The notes below the pieces were generated by a model. It had not been told where the DNA came from, ran no database searches, and was given only the letters and a program-made list of their open reading frames with translations. Shown piece by piece: positions 33,674 through 42,922 of a DNA stretch of 64,000 nucleotides. Source of the stretch: RYN-230 sp963768945 (GTDB lineage: Bacteria; Actinomycetota; Actinomycetes; Streptosporangiales; Streptosporangiaceae); contig CAVYJW010000008.1 in NCBI GenBank assembly GCA_963768945.1, positions 434,001 through 498,000 of the forward strand, read 5' to 3'. The position numbers and the translations under genes were made by a program. Position 1 is the stretch's first letter. Each line of letters starts with the position of its first letter.

Positions 33674-35036
33674 TCACTGGATGACCTCGGACCTGATCTG
33701 GGCCCCCGTGTCATCCCGGTAGCGGACCTGCATCTGGGGGCCGTCCAGGTCCAGGACGGCGAACCCGAAACGGGCCCAGTGGTTACCGTCTGAGTCCTCC
33801 AGGAAGCCTGCCGCCTCCCACGCCCCGGGCGGCTGGATGGGGTCGCCGGGGGCGTACGTCTGGAGCACGGGGACGCCGCCGTGTCCCACGCAGCGCGGGA
33901 ACCGGACGCCCTGTCGCGGCCTCGAAGCCCATGCAGCGGTGCTCGTGCCCCCACCACCACGCGGCCACCCGCCCGCTGTCCAGGACCGGGCCGAGCTTGG
34001 CGGGCAGCACCGGGCCGAGGTCGGCGGGGTCGAACACGGACATCAGCTGGTGGTGGCTCAGCAGCACCAGCTTGCGCTCCGACGACTTCGCTATTTCCGC
34101 AACGAAACCCGCTTGCGGGTCTTCGAGCACTCCGGAAGCGCCCTTGGACATGACGTCTTGATCCCAGGACGTGTCCAGGGCCGCGAAGTCCCACGACGGT
34201 GCCGTGAGCCGGAAGAAACTGGTCGCCGCGCCGTCGGCCGAGTGCTGGGCGGCGAACCGCGGGTCGCCGAGCAGCGTCTCGAAGTAGCCGTAGCCACCGC
34301 TGTACATGTCGTGATTGCCGTTCAGCGACCAGGACGTCACCCCGGCCCGGGCCTGCTCCGGTGTCACCGGCCAGCAGGCAAGCACATGATCTTGGACTTC
34401 GCTGGGCAGCCCGGAGTAGTACACGTCGCCGAGATGGATGACGTGCGCTTCGCGCCCGTGGTCCAGGGCGTCGGCGACCTCCTCGGCCATGTAGGCGGCC
34501 ACGGCCCGGGCCCGCGGCAGCCCGGTCCCCCAGTCCCCCACCACGACCAGCCGCGCCGTGTCGCTGATCGCGTGCTCGGCCGGCCGGGGATTGAACGGAT
34601 GGTTGCCCTTGGCCAGGTGACCCAGCATCGATTCGGCAATCTTGATGACCCAGTCCGGGTCGTCGGGCGAGAAGTCCCCGGGGTGCAGGAGCGCCTCAGC
34701 GGTGTGCACGATCCTCGACCAGAGGCTGTGGTCCGCTGGCGCCTGGTCGGTCACGCCGTGCTCTCGCAGGGCGCCTTCCAGCGCGCTCTGCACCAGGCTG
34801 ACCGCCGGGTCGCGGGACAGGTACGGAACGGCCTCGCCTTCCGCCCCGCCCGACGACGGCTCCCCGGCATCGGGTCCCGGGAGCGCGGCGCTCAGCTTGG
34901 CCTGCGGGTCACCTTCACCGGGGATGACCTGCGCGGCAGCCGCCGTCGCCGCCTGCAGCTGGTCAGAGCCCAGGACCCCGCGGACGGCTTCCACGTACCG
35001 ACGGACCGAATCCCGGTCATACGCCTGCTCGATCAT
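33674..35036 (-). CDS. calcineurin-like metallophosphoesterase, frameshifted near 3' end
   Basis: Starts at ATG 35036 (MIEQAYDRDSVRRYVEAV). The phosphoesterase metal motifs are all present: VVVGDWGTG, IHLGDVYYSG, LNGNHDMYSG, LLSHHQ and GHEHR. After FEAATG the frame degenerates into Arg/Pro-rich nonsense. A one-base shift near 33915 gives VRFPRCVGHGGVPVLQTY and a plausible C-terminus (ARFGFAVLDLDG) ending at 33674. About 450 residues in all. The substrate is unknown. I treat the shift as probably a sequence error because every catalytic motif is intact. Confidence 0.82.
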
Positions 35037-35122
35037 GTAACCGTCCCCCCAGCCGTGAGCGACCCTGCGAAGCGTGCTGAGTCTTCCACTTCTGCTGCGC
35101 TTCCGGAATCCGTGTGAGCACA

Positions 35123-35506
35123 TCATCCGCTGCCGTTGAGCGCGGCGATAGCCCCGGTGAGAATCCTGGTGACGTGCGAGGGGGTGGCGCCGGGACTCGT
35201 CCAGAACCGGAGCTCGATGTAGCCGTCGTCGTCGATGATGATCTTTATGTCGCGTCCGCCGGGCTGGGGCAGCCAGGCCGTGACGTCGGGGATGTCGCGG
35301 GTGACGTTGAGGCAGGCGGTCAGCCCGGCCGCGGTGAGCAGGCCGGTGATCACCAGCATCCGCTGCAGGCTCTCCTCCGGGTCCGTTTCCGGGTCGGGGT
35401 CGGGGTCGGGGTCGGCGGCTGGCCCCGAGCCCGTCGGCGGGAGCCGGGGCAGGTCGCCGACCGGGCCGGAGGTGAGGCCGGCCGCGTCAGTGTCGCGTGC
35501 CGTCAT
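35123..35506 (-). CDS. small conserved-looking protein of unknown function
   Basis: 127 residues. The N-terminal 40 residues are disordered and include a PDPDPDPETDPEES stretch from a GGGTCG DNA repeat. The rest looks folded: RMLVITGLLTAAGLTACLNVTRDIP, PGGRDIKIIIDDDGYIELRFWTS, RILTGAIAALNG. This resembles small plasmid-type or integrated-element proteins found beside GntR regulators, but I do not recognise a named family. It is divergent from the GntR gene. Confidence 0.55.
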   Translation of the reverse strand: MTARDTDAAGLTSGPVGDLPRLPPTGSGPAADPDPDPDPETDPEESLQRMLVITGLLTAAGLTACLNVTRDIPDVTAWLPQPGGRDIKIIIDDDGYIELRFWTSPGATPSHVTRILTGAIAALNGSG

Positions 35507-35632
35507 TGTTGGTTCTCCGTACCGCTGGAGGCTCGGACTGCAGGTCAGCTATATCGATCACGTATAACCTAACACAGCACAGCACAGTCTAATACAGACG
35601 CAGGTCAGCAGGCTGCTGGGTACGTTGATCTT

Positions 35633-35869
35633 GTGGCCAGAGAGCTGGTGCCGCCCTATTTGCGCGTTGCGGCAGAACTGCGCGAGAAGATCGCCAACGG
35701 CGAGCTTCTGCCGGGCGAGCAGGTGCCAAGCCTGGACCGGCTGGCCGAGACGTACCGGATCTCCCGGACCACAGCCCGCCGTGCCGTCCAGGTACTCATG
35801 GATGAAGGACTGGTCGTATCCCGGCCGCGCTGGGGCATCTTCGTAGCCGAACGCAGATCCTCCGGATAG
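35633..35869 (+). CDS. short GntR-family winged-helix regulator
   Basis: 78 residues, DNA-binding domain only: PPYLRVAAELREKIANGELLPGEQVPSLDRLAETYRISRTTARRAVQVLMDEGLV and a closing wing RPRWGIFVAE. No effector domain follows, as in the small GntR proteins of integrated actinobacterial plasmids. The start is GTG 35633. The gap to the divergent gene holds AT-rich sequence (35557-35600) with cagcacagcacag repeats, a likely promoter and operator region. Confidence 0.83.
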   Translation: MARELVPPYLRVAAELREKIANGELLPGEQVPSLDRLAETYRISRTTARRAVQVLMDEGLVVSRPRWGIFVAERRSSG

Positions 35870-35894
35870 TCCGTGGCGAACACCGGCGCTCTCG

Positions 35895-36866
35895 CTAGGG
35901 CTGGTCGGGGTCGGGGGGCGCGGGCGAGGAACGACTGCGGGGCTGGGCGCCGCGGGCGGACAGGTGCTTGGCGCCGTCGTGCAGGGCAGCCAGGATGACT
36001 GCCACCGAGGGACGGCGGACGCTGGCCGTCCGGGCCACCGCGTAGACGTCGCGGGCCGCGTCCGAGCCGGGCAGGTCGCGCACCACGACCCGCCCCTCCC
36101 CCGCGGCCAGGGCCAGCCGGGGCACGGCGGCCACCCCGATGCCCCGGGACACCAGGGACAGGATGGTGCCCAGACCCTCGAACTCCCAGGGCATGGCGGG
36201 CGCGCCGCCCGCGGCGGCGAGCAGCCGGTCCACGGCCTGGCGTGACGGCTCGCCCGCGGGGGCGGCCATCCACCGGCTGGTCTCGCTGAGCCGGCGCAGG
36301 TCGACCGGCTCGGCCGGGTCCGCGAGGGGGTGGCCGCGGGGCACGACCAGGACCAGCGGGTCGCGGACCAGCGGGTAGAACTGGAGCACGCCCGCCCCGG
36401 TGCTGGTGAGATGGCCGGTCCAGTCGTCGACCAGGGCCACCTCCACCTCACCCCACCGGACCGAGCTCAGTCCCTCGTCCTTCTGGGTCTGCCGGAGCAG
36501 CAGGGTCAGCCCGGGATGCGCCCGCAGGCTGCGGGCCAGGGCCGGCGCGAAGGCCGCCGCGGCGGTGGGGAAGGCGGCCACCGAGACCCGGCCGGTGGGC
36601 TCGCGTTCCTGCGCGGACAGGTCCGCCTCGGCCTCCTCCACCTGGGCCAGGATCCGCTCGGCGTGTGCGGCGAGCCGGACGCCCGCGTCGGTGAGCTCGG
36701 CGGACCGCGCGGTGCGGTCGAGCAGGATCACCCCCGCCTCGCGTTCCAGGGCGGCCAGTTGCTGAGACACCGCGGATGGGGTGTATCCGAGGGCGGCCGC
36801 CGTGGCGGCTATCGTTCCCCGGCCGGCGAATTCTTTCAGCAACCGCAGGCGATGCAGATCCAGCAT
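35895..36866 (-). CDS. LysR-family transcriptional regulator
   Basis: 323 residues. Helix-turn-helix MLDLHRLRLLKEFAGRGTIAATAAALGYTPSAVSQQLAALE (1-41), linker helix with AHAERILAQVEEAEADL, and a substrate-binding domain from about 92 (GRVSVAAFPTAAAAFAPALARSL). The Pro/Arg/Ser-rich tail is unremarkable. It is divergent from the PLP aminotransferase gene, the usual LysR arrangement, so it probably controls that gene. The effector is unknown. Confidence 0.92.
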   Translation of the reverse strand: MLDLHRLRLLKEFAGRGTIAATAAALGYTPSAVSQQLAALEREAGVILLDRTARSAELTDAGVRLAAHAERILAQVEEAEADLSAQEREPTGRVSVAAFPTAAAAFAPALARSLRAHPGLTLLLRQTQKDEGLSSVRWGEVEVALVDDWTGHLTSTGAGVLQFYPLVRDPLVLVVPRGHPLADPAEPVDLRRLSETSRWMAAPAGEPSRQAVDRLLAAAGGAPAMPWEFEGLGTILSLVSRGIGVAAVPRLALAAGEGRVVVRDLPGSDAARDVYAVARTASVRRPSVAVILAALHDGAKHLSARGAQPRSRSSPAPPDPDQP

Positions 36867-36900
36867 AAGGTCAACTTACCCTCCACAACAGATATAGAAG

Positions 36901-36918
36901 CTTGTGCTAATGCATAAG
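36901..36918. promoter_or_regulatory. candidate LysR-type operator
   Basis: CTTGTGC-taat-GCATAAG is an imperfect dyad (6 of 7 positions) containing a T-N11-A pattern. It lies in the 182-base gap between the LysR gene and the divergent aminotransferase gene, 35 bases from the LysR start. Confidence 0.35.
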
Positions 36919-37048
36919 TGAAGGCATGCTGGTCAGAGTGGTCAGAGGCTACGAAAGCCCTGGCCCAACGCAGCCCGATGAGTGGCGCAATGCGGCGCCC
37001 GAATTGCCCCAAAATGGCGCCCCATCCCCGATCTAGGAGTCGAAAGCC

Positions 37049-38488
37049 ATGTCCATGGCTGGCGCAGCCATGCCATCCGCCCTATCCGCTAAACCTTCCA
37101 GCAGCATTGCCCCGCCGTCCGCCGGTTCCAAGGTGACGACCGCGCCAGCCGCCCCGGTCACTCCCTTTCCCACCGCAGCGCCCCCCTCCCGGCTCAGCCT
37201 GGCACCCATCCCGGTCTCCGCCACCCTGGCCGCGAACGAGACCCTGGCCCGCAAACGCCGGGCGGGCGAGACTGTGCTGCCGCTCGCGTTCGGTGAGGCC
37301 GGGCTGCCCGCTCATCCGCTGCTCATCCAGGCGCTGGCCCAGGCGAGCGCGGGCAACACCTACGGCCCGGTCGCTGGCCTGCCCGAGCTGCGCGAAGCCG
37401 CGGCCGGGTACTGGACCCGCCGTGGCACGCCCACCGGGCCGGCCAGCGTGGTCTGCGGCCCGGGCAGCAAGGCGCTACTGTTCGGGCTGCTGCTGGCCAT
37501 CGGCGCCGACGTCGCCGTGCCCCAGCCCAGCTGGGTCAGCTACGCCGCCCAGGCCAGCATGCTCGGGGTGCGGCCGCACTTCGTGCCGGTGCCGCCGGGC
37601 GAGGGAGGCGTCTGCGACGCCGAGGGGCTGGCCGCCACGGTGACCGCGGCGCAGCAAGCGGGCCGCCGGGTCGGCGCCGTGGTGCTGACGCTGCCGGACA
37701 ACCCGACCGGCCGGCTGGCCCGCCCGGCCAGCGTCCACGCCCTCTGCCAGGTAGCAGCCAAGCACGACCTGATCATCATCTCCGACGAGATCTACCGCGA
37801 CCTCGTGCACGACCCTGATCAGGCTTTCGCCAGCCCCGTACTCTTCGCGCCGGAGCGGACCGTGGTCACCACCGCGCTCAGTAAGAGCCTGGCCCTGGGC
37901 GGCTGGCGGATCGGTGTGGCGCGGCTGCCCGACAGCGGGATCGGGCTGGCCCTGCGGGACCGGCTGGTCGGGATCGGGAGCGAGATCTGGTCCGCCCCTT
38001 CGCTGCCCATCCAGCAGGCCGCAGCCCTCGCCTTCGACGAGCCCGCCGAGCTCATCGACCGGGTGGCCCGCAGCCGGGCCCTGCACGCGGAGGTGGCCAC
38101 GGCGGTGGCGGACAGGTTCGCGGCCGCCGGGCTGCTCGTGCCCGCGCCGCAGGCCGCGTTCTACCTGTACCCGGACTTCGCGCCCTGGCGGGAGCACCTG
38201 CGCACCACGCGCGGCATCAGCAACGGTGCCGACCTGGCCACGCACCTGCTGCACTGCTACGGCATGGGCGTGCTGCCCGCGAGTGCCTTCGGCGAGAAAC
38301 CGGAGGCGCTGCGGGTGCGGGTGGCCACCGCCATGCTCTACGGCGAGAACGATGAACAGCGGGAGCAGGCCCTGATGTCCGATGACCCGGCGGGGCTGCC
38401 GTGGATCGCGGCCGCGCTGGACCGGATCGACGACGTGCTGACCGACGTGGCCTCCAAGCGCCGGAATATGGCCAGCCGGGCCGGGTGA
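37049..38488 (+). CDS. PLP-dependent aminotransferase class I/II
   Basis: 479 residues from ATG 37049 (AGGAG at 37035-37039). The first 65 residues are Ala/Pro/Ser-rich and probably disordered. The fold-type I domain has GNTYGPVAGLPELREAAAGYWTRR, VVLTLPDNPTGRLA, IIISDEIYRDL and the PLP lysine in TTALSKSLALGGWRIG. It resembles aspartate/aromatic-type aminotransferases. The specific amino donor is not evident. It is probably regulated by the divergent LysR protein. Confidence 0.9.
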   Translation: MSMAGAAMPSALSAKPSSSIAPPSAGSKVTTAPAAPVTPFPTAAPPSRLSLAPIPVSATLAANETLARKRRAGETVLPLAFGEAGLPAHPLLIQALAQASAGNTYGPVAGLPELREAAAGYWTRRGTPTGPASVVCGPGSKALLFGLLLAIGADVAVPQPSWVSYAAQASMLGVRPHFVPVPPGEGGVCDAEGLAATVTAAQQAGRRVGAVVLTLPDNPTGRLARPASVHALCQVAAKHDLIIISDEIYRDLVHDPDQAFASPVLFAPERTVVTTALSKSLALGGWRIGVARLPDSGIGLALRDRLVGIGSEIWSAPSLPIQQAAALAFDEPAELIDRVARSRALHAEVATAVADRFAAAGLLVPAPQAAFYLYPDFAPWREHLRTTRGISNGADLATHLLHCYGMGVLPASAFGEKPEALRVRVATAMLYGENDEQREQALMSDDPAGLPWIAAALDRIDDVLTDVASKRRNMASRAG

Positions 38489-38556
38489 CATGACGCGGCA
38501 GAACGTCATGGAGTGCGCACCAAATCCACCGCCTCGGCGATTACGGACCGTGCGGA

Positions 38557-39390
38557 CTACGCCAGGAAAGTGGGACCTAAAAGGTCGAGGCCGGCCGGCG
38601 CGGACATGTCGCCGAGCGGCAGCAACTGCGGGCGCTTGGGCGGGATCCCGTCGCCCGACGAACGGCCGCGGATTCGCCGGGTGACCCAGGGCGCGGCATG
38701 GACCCGGGCCCACTGCGCATCCGTCCGCCGTGCGGACAGCCAGCCGGCCGCCGGGGAGCGGGGCGGCCCGTCCAGCGGCGGCCAGGGCTCGCGCCAGTCC
38801 TCATCCACCGGGACGCCGATGACCTCGCAGGCCCGCAGGGCTACCCGGCGGTGACCGTCAGGCGTGAGGTGCAGGCGGTCGGAGCTCCAGGCGCGCGGAT
38901 CGCGCAGCGCGTTCATCTCCCAGAGGTCAACCAGGTGGCACCCATGCCGGTCGGCGATGGCCCGCAGGTGCATGTTGAAGGCCGCGACCTTGCCCCGGAT
39001 GAGCCGCAGCACCGGGAACCGGGGGTCAAAGCCGGTGAACATGAGCACCGGGCAGCCCGCCTGTAGCAGGGTCTGGATCACCTGATCGAAGGACTCGGCC
39101 AGCGCGTCGGGGTCGGCGCCCGGGCGGAGCATGTCGTTGCCGGCCGCTGCGATGCTGACCAGATCCGGGCGGAAGGCTATGGCCTGCTGGATCTGCTCGT
39201 CCGCGACCTGGGCCAGGGTCTTGCCCCGTATCGCCAGGTTCGCGTAGCACAAGCCCGGCTGGACGGCGGCGATGTACTCCGCGAAGCGGTCCGCCCAGCC
39301 CCGGTAGCCGCCGCCCACGGCGGTCGGATCGTCGAGCCCTTCGGTGAAACTGTCCCCGAGCGCAACGTAGGAGCGAATCTCCATGGTCAC
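38557..39390 (-). CDS. SGNH/GDSL-family hydrolase
   Basis: 277 residues. Block I SYVALGDSFTEG (nucleophile Ser), block II-like LAIRGKTL, block III IAAAGNDML, and block V DRLHLTPDGHRRVA (catalytic Asp and His). It lacks a signal peptide, so acts in the cytoplasm as an esterase, lipase or acetylhydrolase. The C-terminal 70 residues are Arg/Pro-rich and unconserved. It is convergent with the aminotransferase. Confidence 0.9.
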   Translation of the reverse strand: MTMEIRSYVALGDSFTEGLDDPTAVGGGYRGWADRFAEYIAAVQPGLCYANLAIRGKTLAQVADEQIQQAIAFRPDLVSIAAAGNDMLRPGADPDALAESFDQVIQTLLQAGCPVLMFTGFDPRFPVLRLIRGKVAAFNMHLRAIADRHGCHLVDLWEMNALRDPRAWSSDRLHLTPDGHRRVALRACEVIGVPVDEDWREPWPPLDGPPRSPAAGWLSARRTDAQWARVHAAPWVTRRIRGRSSGDGIPPKRPQLLPLGDMSAPAGLDLLGPTFLA

Positions 39391-39458
39391 GTACCCTCCT
39401 ACTCCCTCCCACCCATTGTGCGCCGTGACCCGCGACGCCCCCGTCCGCGCCCCTGTCC

Positions 39459-39770
39459 TTACCAGGGGAACCTTAGGGGCGGGGTGGGCAGGCGCCTCAC
39501 CCCCGGGGAGTGACGAGAGGGAATGGTGCCGGCTGCCGGTGACGGCGCCGAAGCGCCTTCACCGGCAGCCACCGACCGCTTGGACTCAGCGGGGCGCGGT
39601 CGGGGTCTTGGAGGGGACGCGAACATTACCGGAACCCGGGCGATACCGGCCGCCACATGGTTGATGTACAGGTAGCCAACGACCGTCACGCCCAGGACGG
39701 CGACGAAGAAGGCCAGCAACACCACGACAACGCGCGGCCTCAGGCCAGGCCGCCCCAGCACAATAGACAT
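39459..39770 (-). CDS. short LCP-like membrane protein (truncated head)
   Basis: 103 residues. RPRVVVVLLAFFVAVLGVTVVGYLYINHVAAGIARVPVMF matches the membrane-anchor segment of the LCP protein encoded next to it (VVLIGVVVAGGYAFVNHMAGSIQRIPVKF), but no LCP catalytic domain follows; the tail is Arg/Pro/Ser-rich. Either a small anchor protein in its own right or a remnant of a duplicated LCP gene whose catalytic part was lost. Confidence 0.5.
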   Translation of the reverse strand: MSIVLGRPGLRPRVVVVLLAFFVAVLGVTVVGYLYINHVAAGIARVPVMFASPPRPRPRPAESKRSVAAGEGASAPSPAAGTIPSRHSPGVRRLPTPPLRFPW

Positions 39771-39835
39771 CGTCCTCGCCTCCGTTCCCGGCTAAGAAGT
39801 GAGCCTGTACTCGGGTAAAGCGGTAGAGCCCTCGC

Positions 39836-40893
39836 CTACCTCGGGGCGGGGGGCGTCACCGTGAACGGGTAGCGCCTGGCGAACGCCGAGATCGAGTCCT
39901 GCCTGATCGCCGCCCACAGCTGGCGGCTGATGGCCCGGTCGAGATACACCTGCCCTGCCCTCATATGTACCGGCGCGGTGACGTAGTCAGTCGAGCCGGT
40001 CAGGTCGCGAACTTCCCTGGCGAGGTGCTCGATCTCAGAAGTGGTGAAATTACTGTCCACGGTCAGCATGCTGATCAGCGCATGGAGGTCGCGGTACATG
40101 GTGATCGGGTTGGAAAGCAGGTGCCGGAACTCGATCTTACGGATCACGGCCCGCATCAGGCTCTGCTGGCGCAGCACCCGGGCTTCCTCACTGATAGCCG
40201 GCTCCCGCGCGTAATCGAGGGCCTCGCGCCCATTAAGGTGATTGACACCCAGATGGAATACGTGCCCGAAACTGCTCGTCACGTCGGGCAACGTGACATC
40301 CACCCCGTCCATGACGTTAACGACCCGGTCCACATGGGTGAAATCGAGCCGGGCGTAGTGGTTGATCTGGACGTGGGTCAGGTTCTCGATGGTCTGGATC
40401 AGCAGAGTGGGTCCGCCGTACGTCAGCGCGTTCTCGATCTCCGTCCGGCCATGCCCAGGAACGCGAACTATGGACTGCGGCGGGATCGACACCACGCCAC
40501 CCGAATATCCCTCGGCGTCGACGTGAAGCAGCATGATCAAGCCGCTGCTGGAGTCCTCGGGCACTGACATCGCGCCGGTGGGCCCGATGCCCTTCCCGGT
40601 GATCAGCACGGTCATCGCGCCGCCGTAGCTCGAGTAGCCGGGCCGCGTCGACCTTCGCGAACTTCACCGGGATCCGCTGGATGCTGCCCGCCATGTGGTT
40701 GACGAACGCATAACCGCCGGCCACGACCACGCCGATCAGCACCACGAACGAGGCCATCGTCACCAGGGCGATGCGCAGGCGCGCGCCGCTTACGCCGGAC
40801 GGGCCGCGGTTCCGCCGGATCCGCCGCCGCCGGGGCCCGGCCCATCGAATCCCCGCCGCCCGCCGGATCATCCCAGCTGGGAATGTCGGACAT
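39836..40893 (-). CDS. LytR-CpsA-Psr (LCP) family glycopolymer ligase, two frameshifts
   Basis: Reconstructed from three frames. ATG 40893 with AAAGGGGGG upstream gives MSDIPSWDDPAGGGDSMG, a shift leads into the membrane helix (RIALVTMASFVVLIGVVVAGGYAFVNH), and another near 40650 into the LCP domain: MTVLITGKGIGPTGAMS, MLLHVDAEGYSGGVVSIPPQSIV, NALTYGGPTLLIQTIENLT and NHYARLDFTHVDRVVNVMDGV, with the Arg-rich REALDYAREP block. LCP enzymes attach capsule or teichoic-type glycopolymers to peptidoglycan outside the membrane. Its place at the edge of the polysaccharide cluster fits that role. Confidence 0.82.
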
Positions 40894-41028
40894 TGCTACT
40901 TGCCCCCCTTTGCGTCCACACGCCATACGCCCCGTTCGGCGGGAGATAGCCTCCGCCGCATTCTTCAAACCCACTTACCGGCTAAGCGTGATGGTCACCC
41001 GGCTCTGCTACAGATGGTACTTGGAAAA

Positions 41029-41112
41029 TTACACGGAGTAATGTATCCCACGCTGCGGGCCAAAGCCAGCGGGGATGGGACGCGGCACGTCGTTGACACG
41101 ATTAGGGGGATT
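41029..41112 (+). promoter_or_regulatory. upstream module A, shared with the 63.5-kb module
   Basis: TTAC-acgga-GTAATGTAT (41029-41046) lies 67 bases before a GTG start preceded by TAGGGGGATTC. The same TTAC-N6-GTAATGTAT and TAGGGGGATTCGTGAA occur with near-identical spacing before the WbpM-like gene at 63616. I infer a common promoter or operator for the polysaccharide locus. Confidence 0.55.
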
Positions 41113-41223
41113 CGTGAATAACGAGGCAGTGGGCAACGATTCGCCCGATGCGCATATCGGCATGCACACACCACCTCAGCGAGCGGTAGTTTCTTGGCTG
41201 CTGCACCATCGGCTGTTAGTTTA
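41113..41223 (+). pseudogene. 36-codon truncated copy of a polysaccharide-gene N-terminus
   Basis: GTG 41113 opens MNNEAVGNDSPDAHIGMHTP and stops at TAG 41221-41223. The first residues match those of the WbpM/CapD-like protein starting at 63616 (MNNEGVRVNSP). The upstream module is also shared. It therefore looks like the broken head of a duplicated gene. A short leader peptide is the alternative. Confidence 0.5.
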
Positions 41224-41231
41224 GGGGAAGG

Positions 41232-42922
41232 TCAGTGACGCTGCGGCCCATCGCCCAGCGCTTCCCGGACCTGTGCGATGATCCGGTCAATCTCATCATC
41301 CCCGAGTGCCGGGTGTACCGGGAGGGACAGGACTTCCTCGGCGGCGCGCTTGGCGCGCGGGGTGTCATCAGCGATGACCTGCGGGTGATCCTGGTAGCAG
41401 GGATAATCATGCACCAGCCGCGGATAGTAGGAACGACTATCAATCTGGGCCGCATGAAGGAACTTGGCCAGCTGATCCCGGCCCATCCGGGCGTCTACGG
41501 TGACCTGCACGGTGTACTGGTGCCACACATGCAGCCGTCCAGCGGGGACCGTCGGCAGCACCAGGCCGTGCAGGCCAACCAGGCCGGCGGACAGTCGTGC
41601 TGCGTTGTGCACTCGCTGAAGCGTGAGTTCTGGCAGGCGGCCGAGCTGCACGGTGGCAATGGCTGCCTGCAAGTCGGTCAGGCGATAGTTGTAGCCCGGC
41701 AGGGCATAGTCATACCGGTCCCGCATTCCGTGATTCCGGAGGAGGCGCAAGCGCTCGGCGATCCGCTCATCGTCGGTGGTAACTATGCCGCCCTCACCGC
41801 AGGTTATGTTCTTGGTGGCGTAAAAAGAGAAGGTAGCGGTGCCGAGCGCGCGATCGGATCGGGTCCCAGCCGAGCGCCATGCGCCTGCGCCGCGTCCTGG
41901 ACAACCACTAGCCCATATTTGCGTGCAATTGCATTAATTGGCCCCATGTCTGCGGGCAACCCGTACAGATGAACAGGCAGCAGGGCACGGGTCCGCGCCG
42001 TCACCAGGGCCGCTATGCTCTCCGGATCGATCGTCAGGTCTTCCGAGACCTCGGCGAAGCGCGCGGTCGCTCCCACCGCGAGTATTGCATTGAGTGTCGC
42101 AACGAAGGTAAGAGGCGACGTTATGACCTCATGGCCGGGGCCGATGCCGAGGGCCCGAAGAGCTGCCACCAGAGCGGTTGTCCCGCTGCTGACCGCCACC
42201 GCGTGCCCGGCACCGTGCGCGGCGGCGAATTCTTGCTCCAGCTCGGCCACACGGGTACCGCCAGCCAGATTGCCCGATCGCAGAACGGCCAGTACCGCAT
42301 TCTCCTCGGCGGCACCCATCTGGACCATAGCCAGGGGTATGCGCCGTTGCCGCGTGGTCCCCTCGCCGGACCCGCTGTCCTGCCGGCATTGGGGGCAGCG
42401 GAGGTCAACGGGGAGTTGCGTGTGGCGGGACACTACCTGGCCGCAGCGGCAAACCCAGCCATGATGCCGGGCCGGGTTGCCTGCGACCAACTGGTGTGCT
42501 CGTACCGTTCTGGCGACCACCGCACCGGCCCCAATCATGGCGTACTCACCGATCTCCACGCCAGCAAGGACGGTGGCATTAGCACCTACAGACGCGCCGC
42601 GGTGGACAACTGTGATGCTTACACGCCAGTCTGCGTTCTCGGCCCGCGGGTGTAGGTCATTGGTGAAGACAGCGCTGGGTCCAACGAAGACGCCTGCCGC
42701 TAGTTCCACGCCGCGATATACGGACACGTTGTTTTGGATCTTCACAGCATCACCGATTACCACCCCAGCATCCACGAACACCTTCTTGCCGAGGACACAG
42801 TCGTGGCCGACCGACGCGCCGCTGCGCAGATGGCAGTGATGCCAAACCTTGCTACCCCTTCCAACCACGGCCCCAGGCTCGACGATTGCGCTGGGATGGA
42901 TGAATGCCTCCTGGTCGGTCAC
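41232..42922 (-). CDS. fused LbH N-acetyltransferase and DegT/DnrJ/EryC1 aminotransferase, one frameshift
   Basis: GTG 42922 follows AGGAG (42930-42934). Residues about 1-150 form a left-handed beta-helix acetyltransferase of the WbpD/WlbB type (FIHPSAIVEPGAVVGRGSKV, VFTNDLHPRAENADW, MIGAGAVVARTV), followed by a CxC...CPQC zinc ribbon. Without a stop the frame runs into a PLP sugar aminotransferase (IPLAMVQMGAAEENAVLAVL, SSGTTALVAALRALGIGPG, VVVQDAAQAHGA). A one-base shift near 41850 is needed to reach the PLP-lysine block (TFSFYATKNITCGEGG) and the C-terminus ending at 41232. Predicted to carry out the two consecutive steps, transamination and acetylation, of UDP-GlcNAc3NAcA synthesis. Confidence 0.82.
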
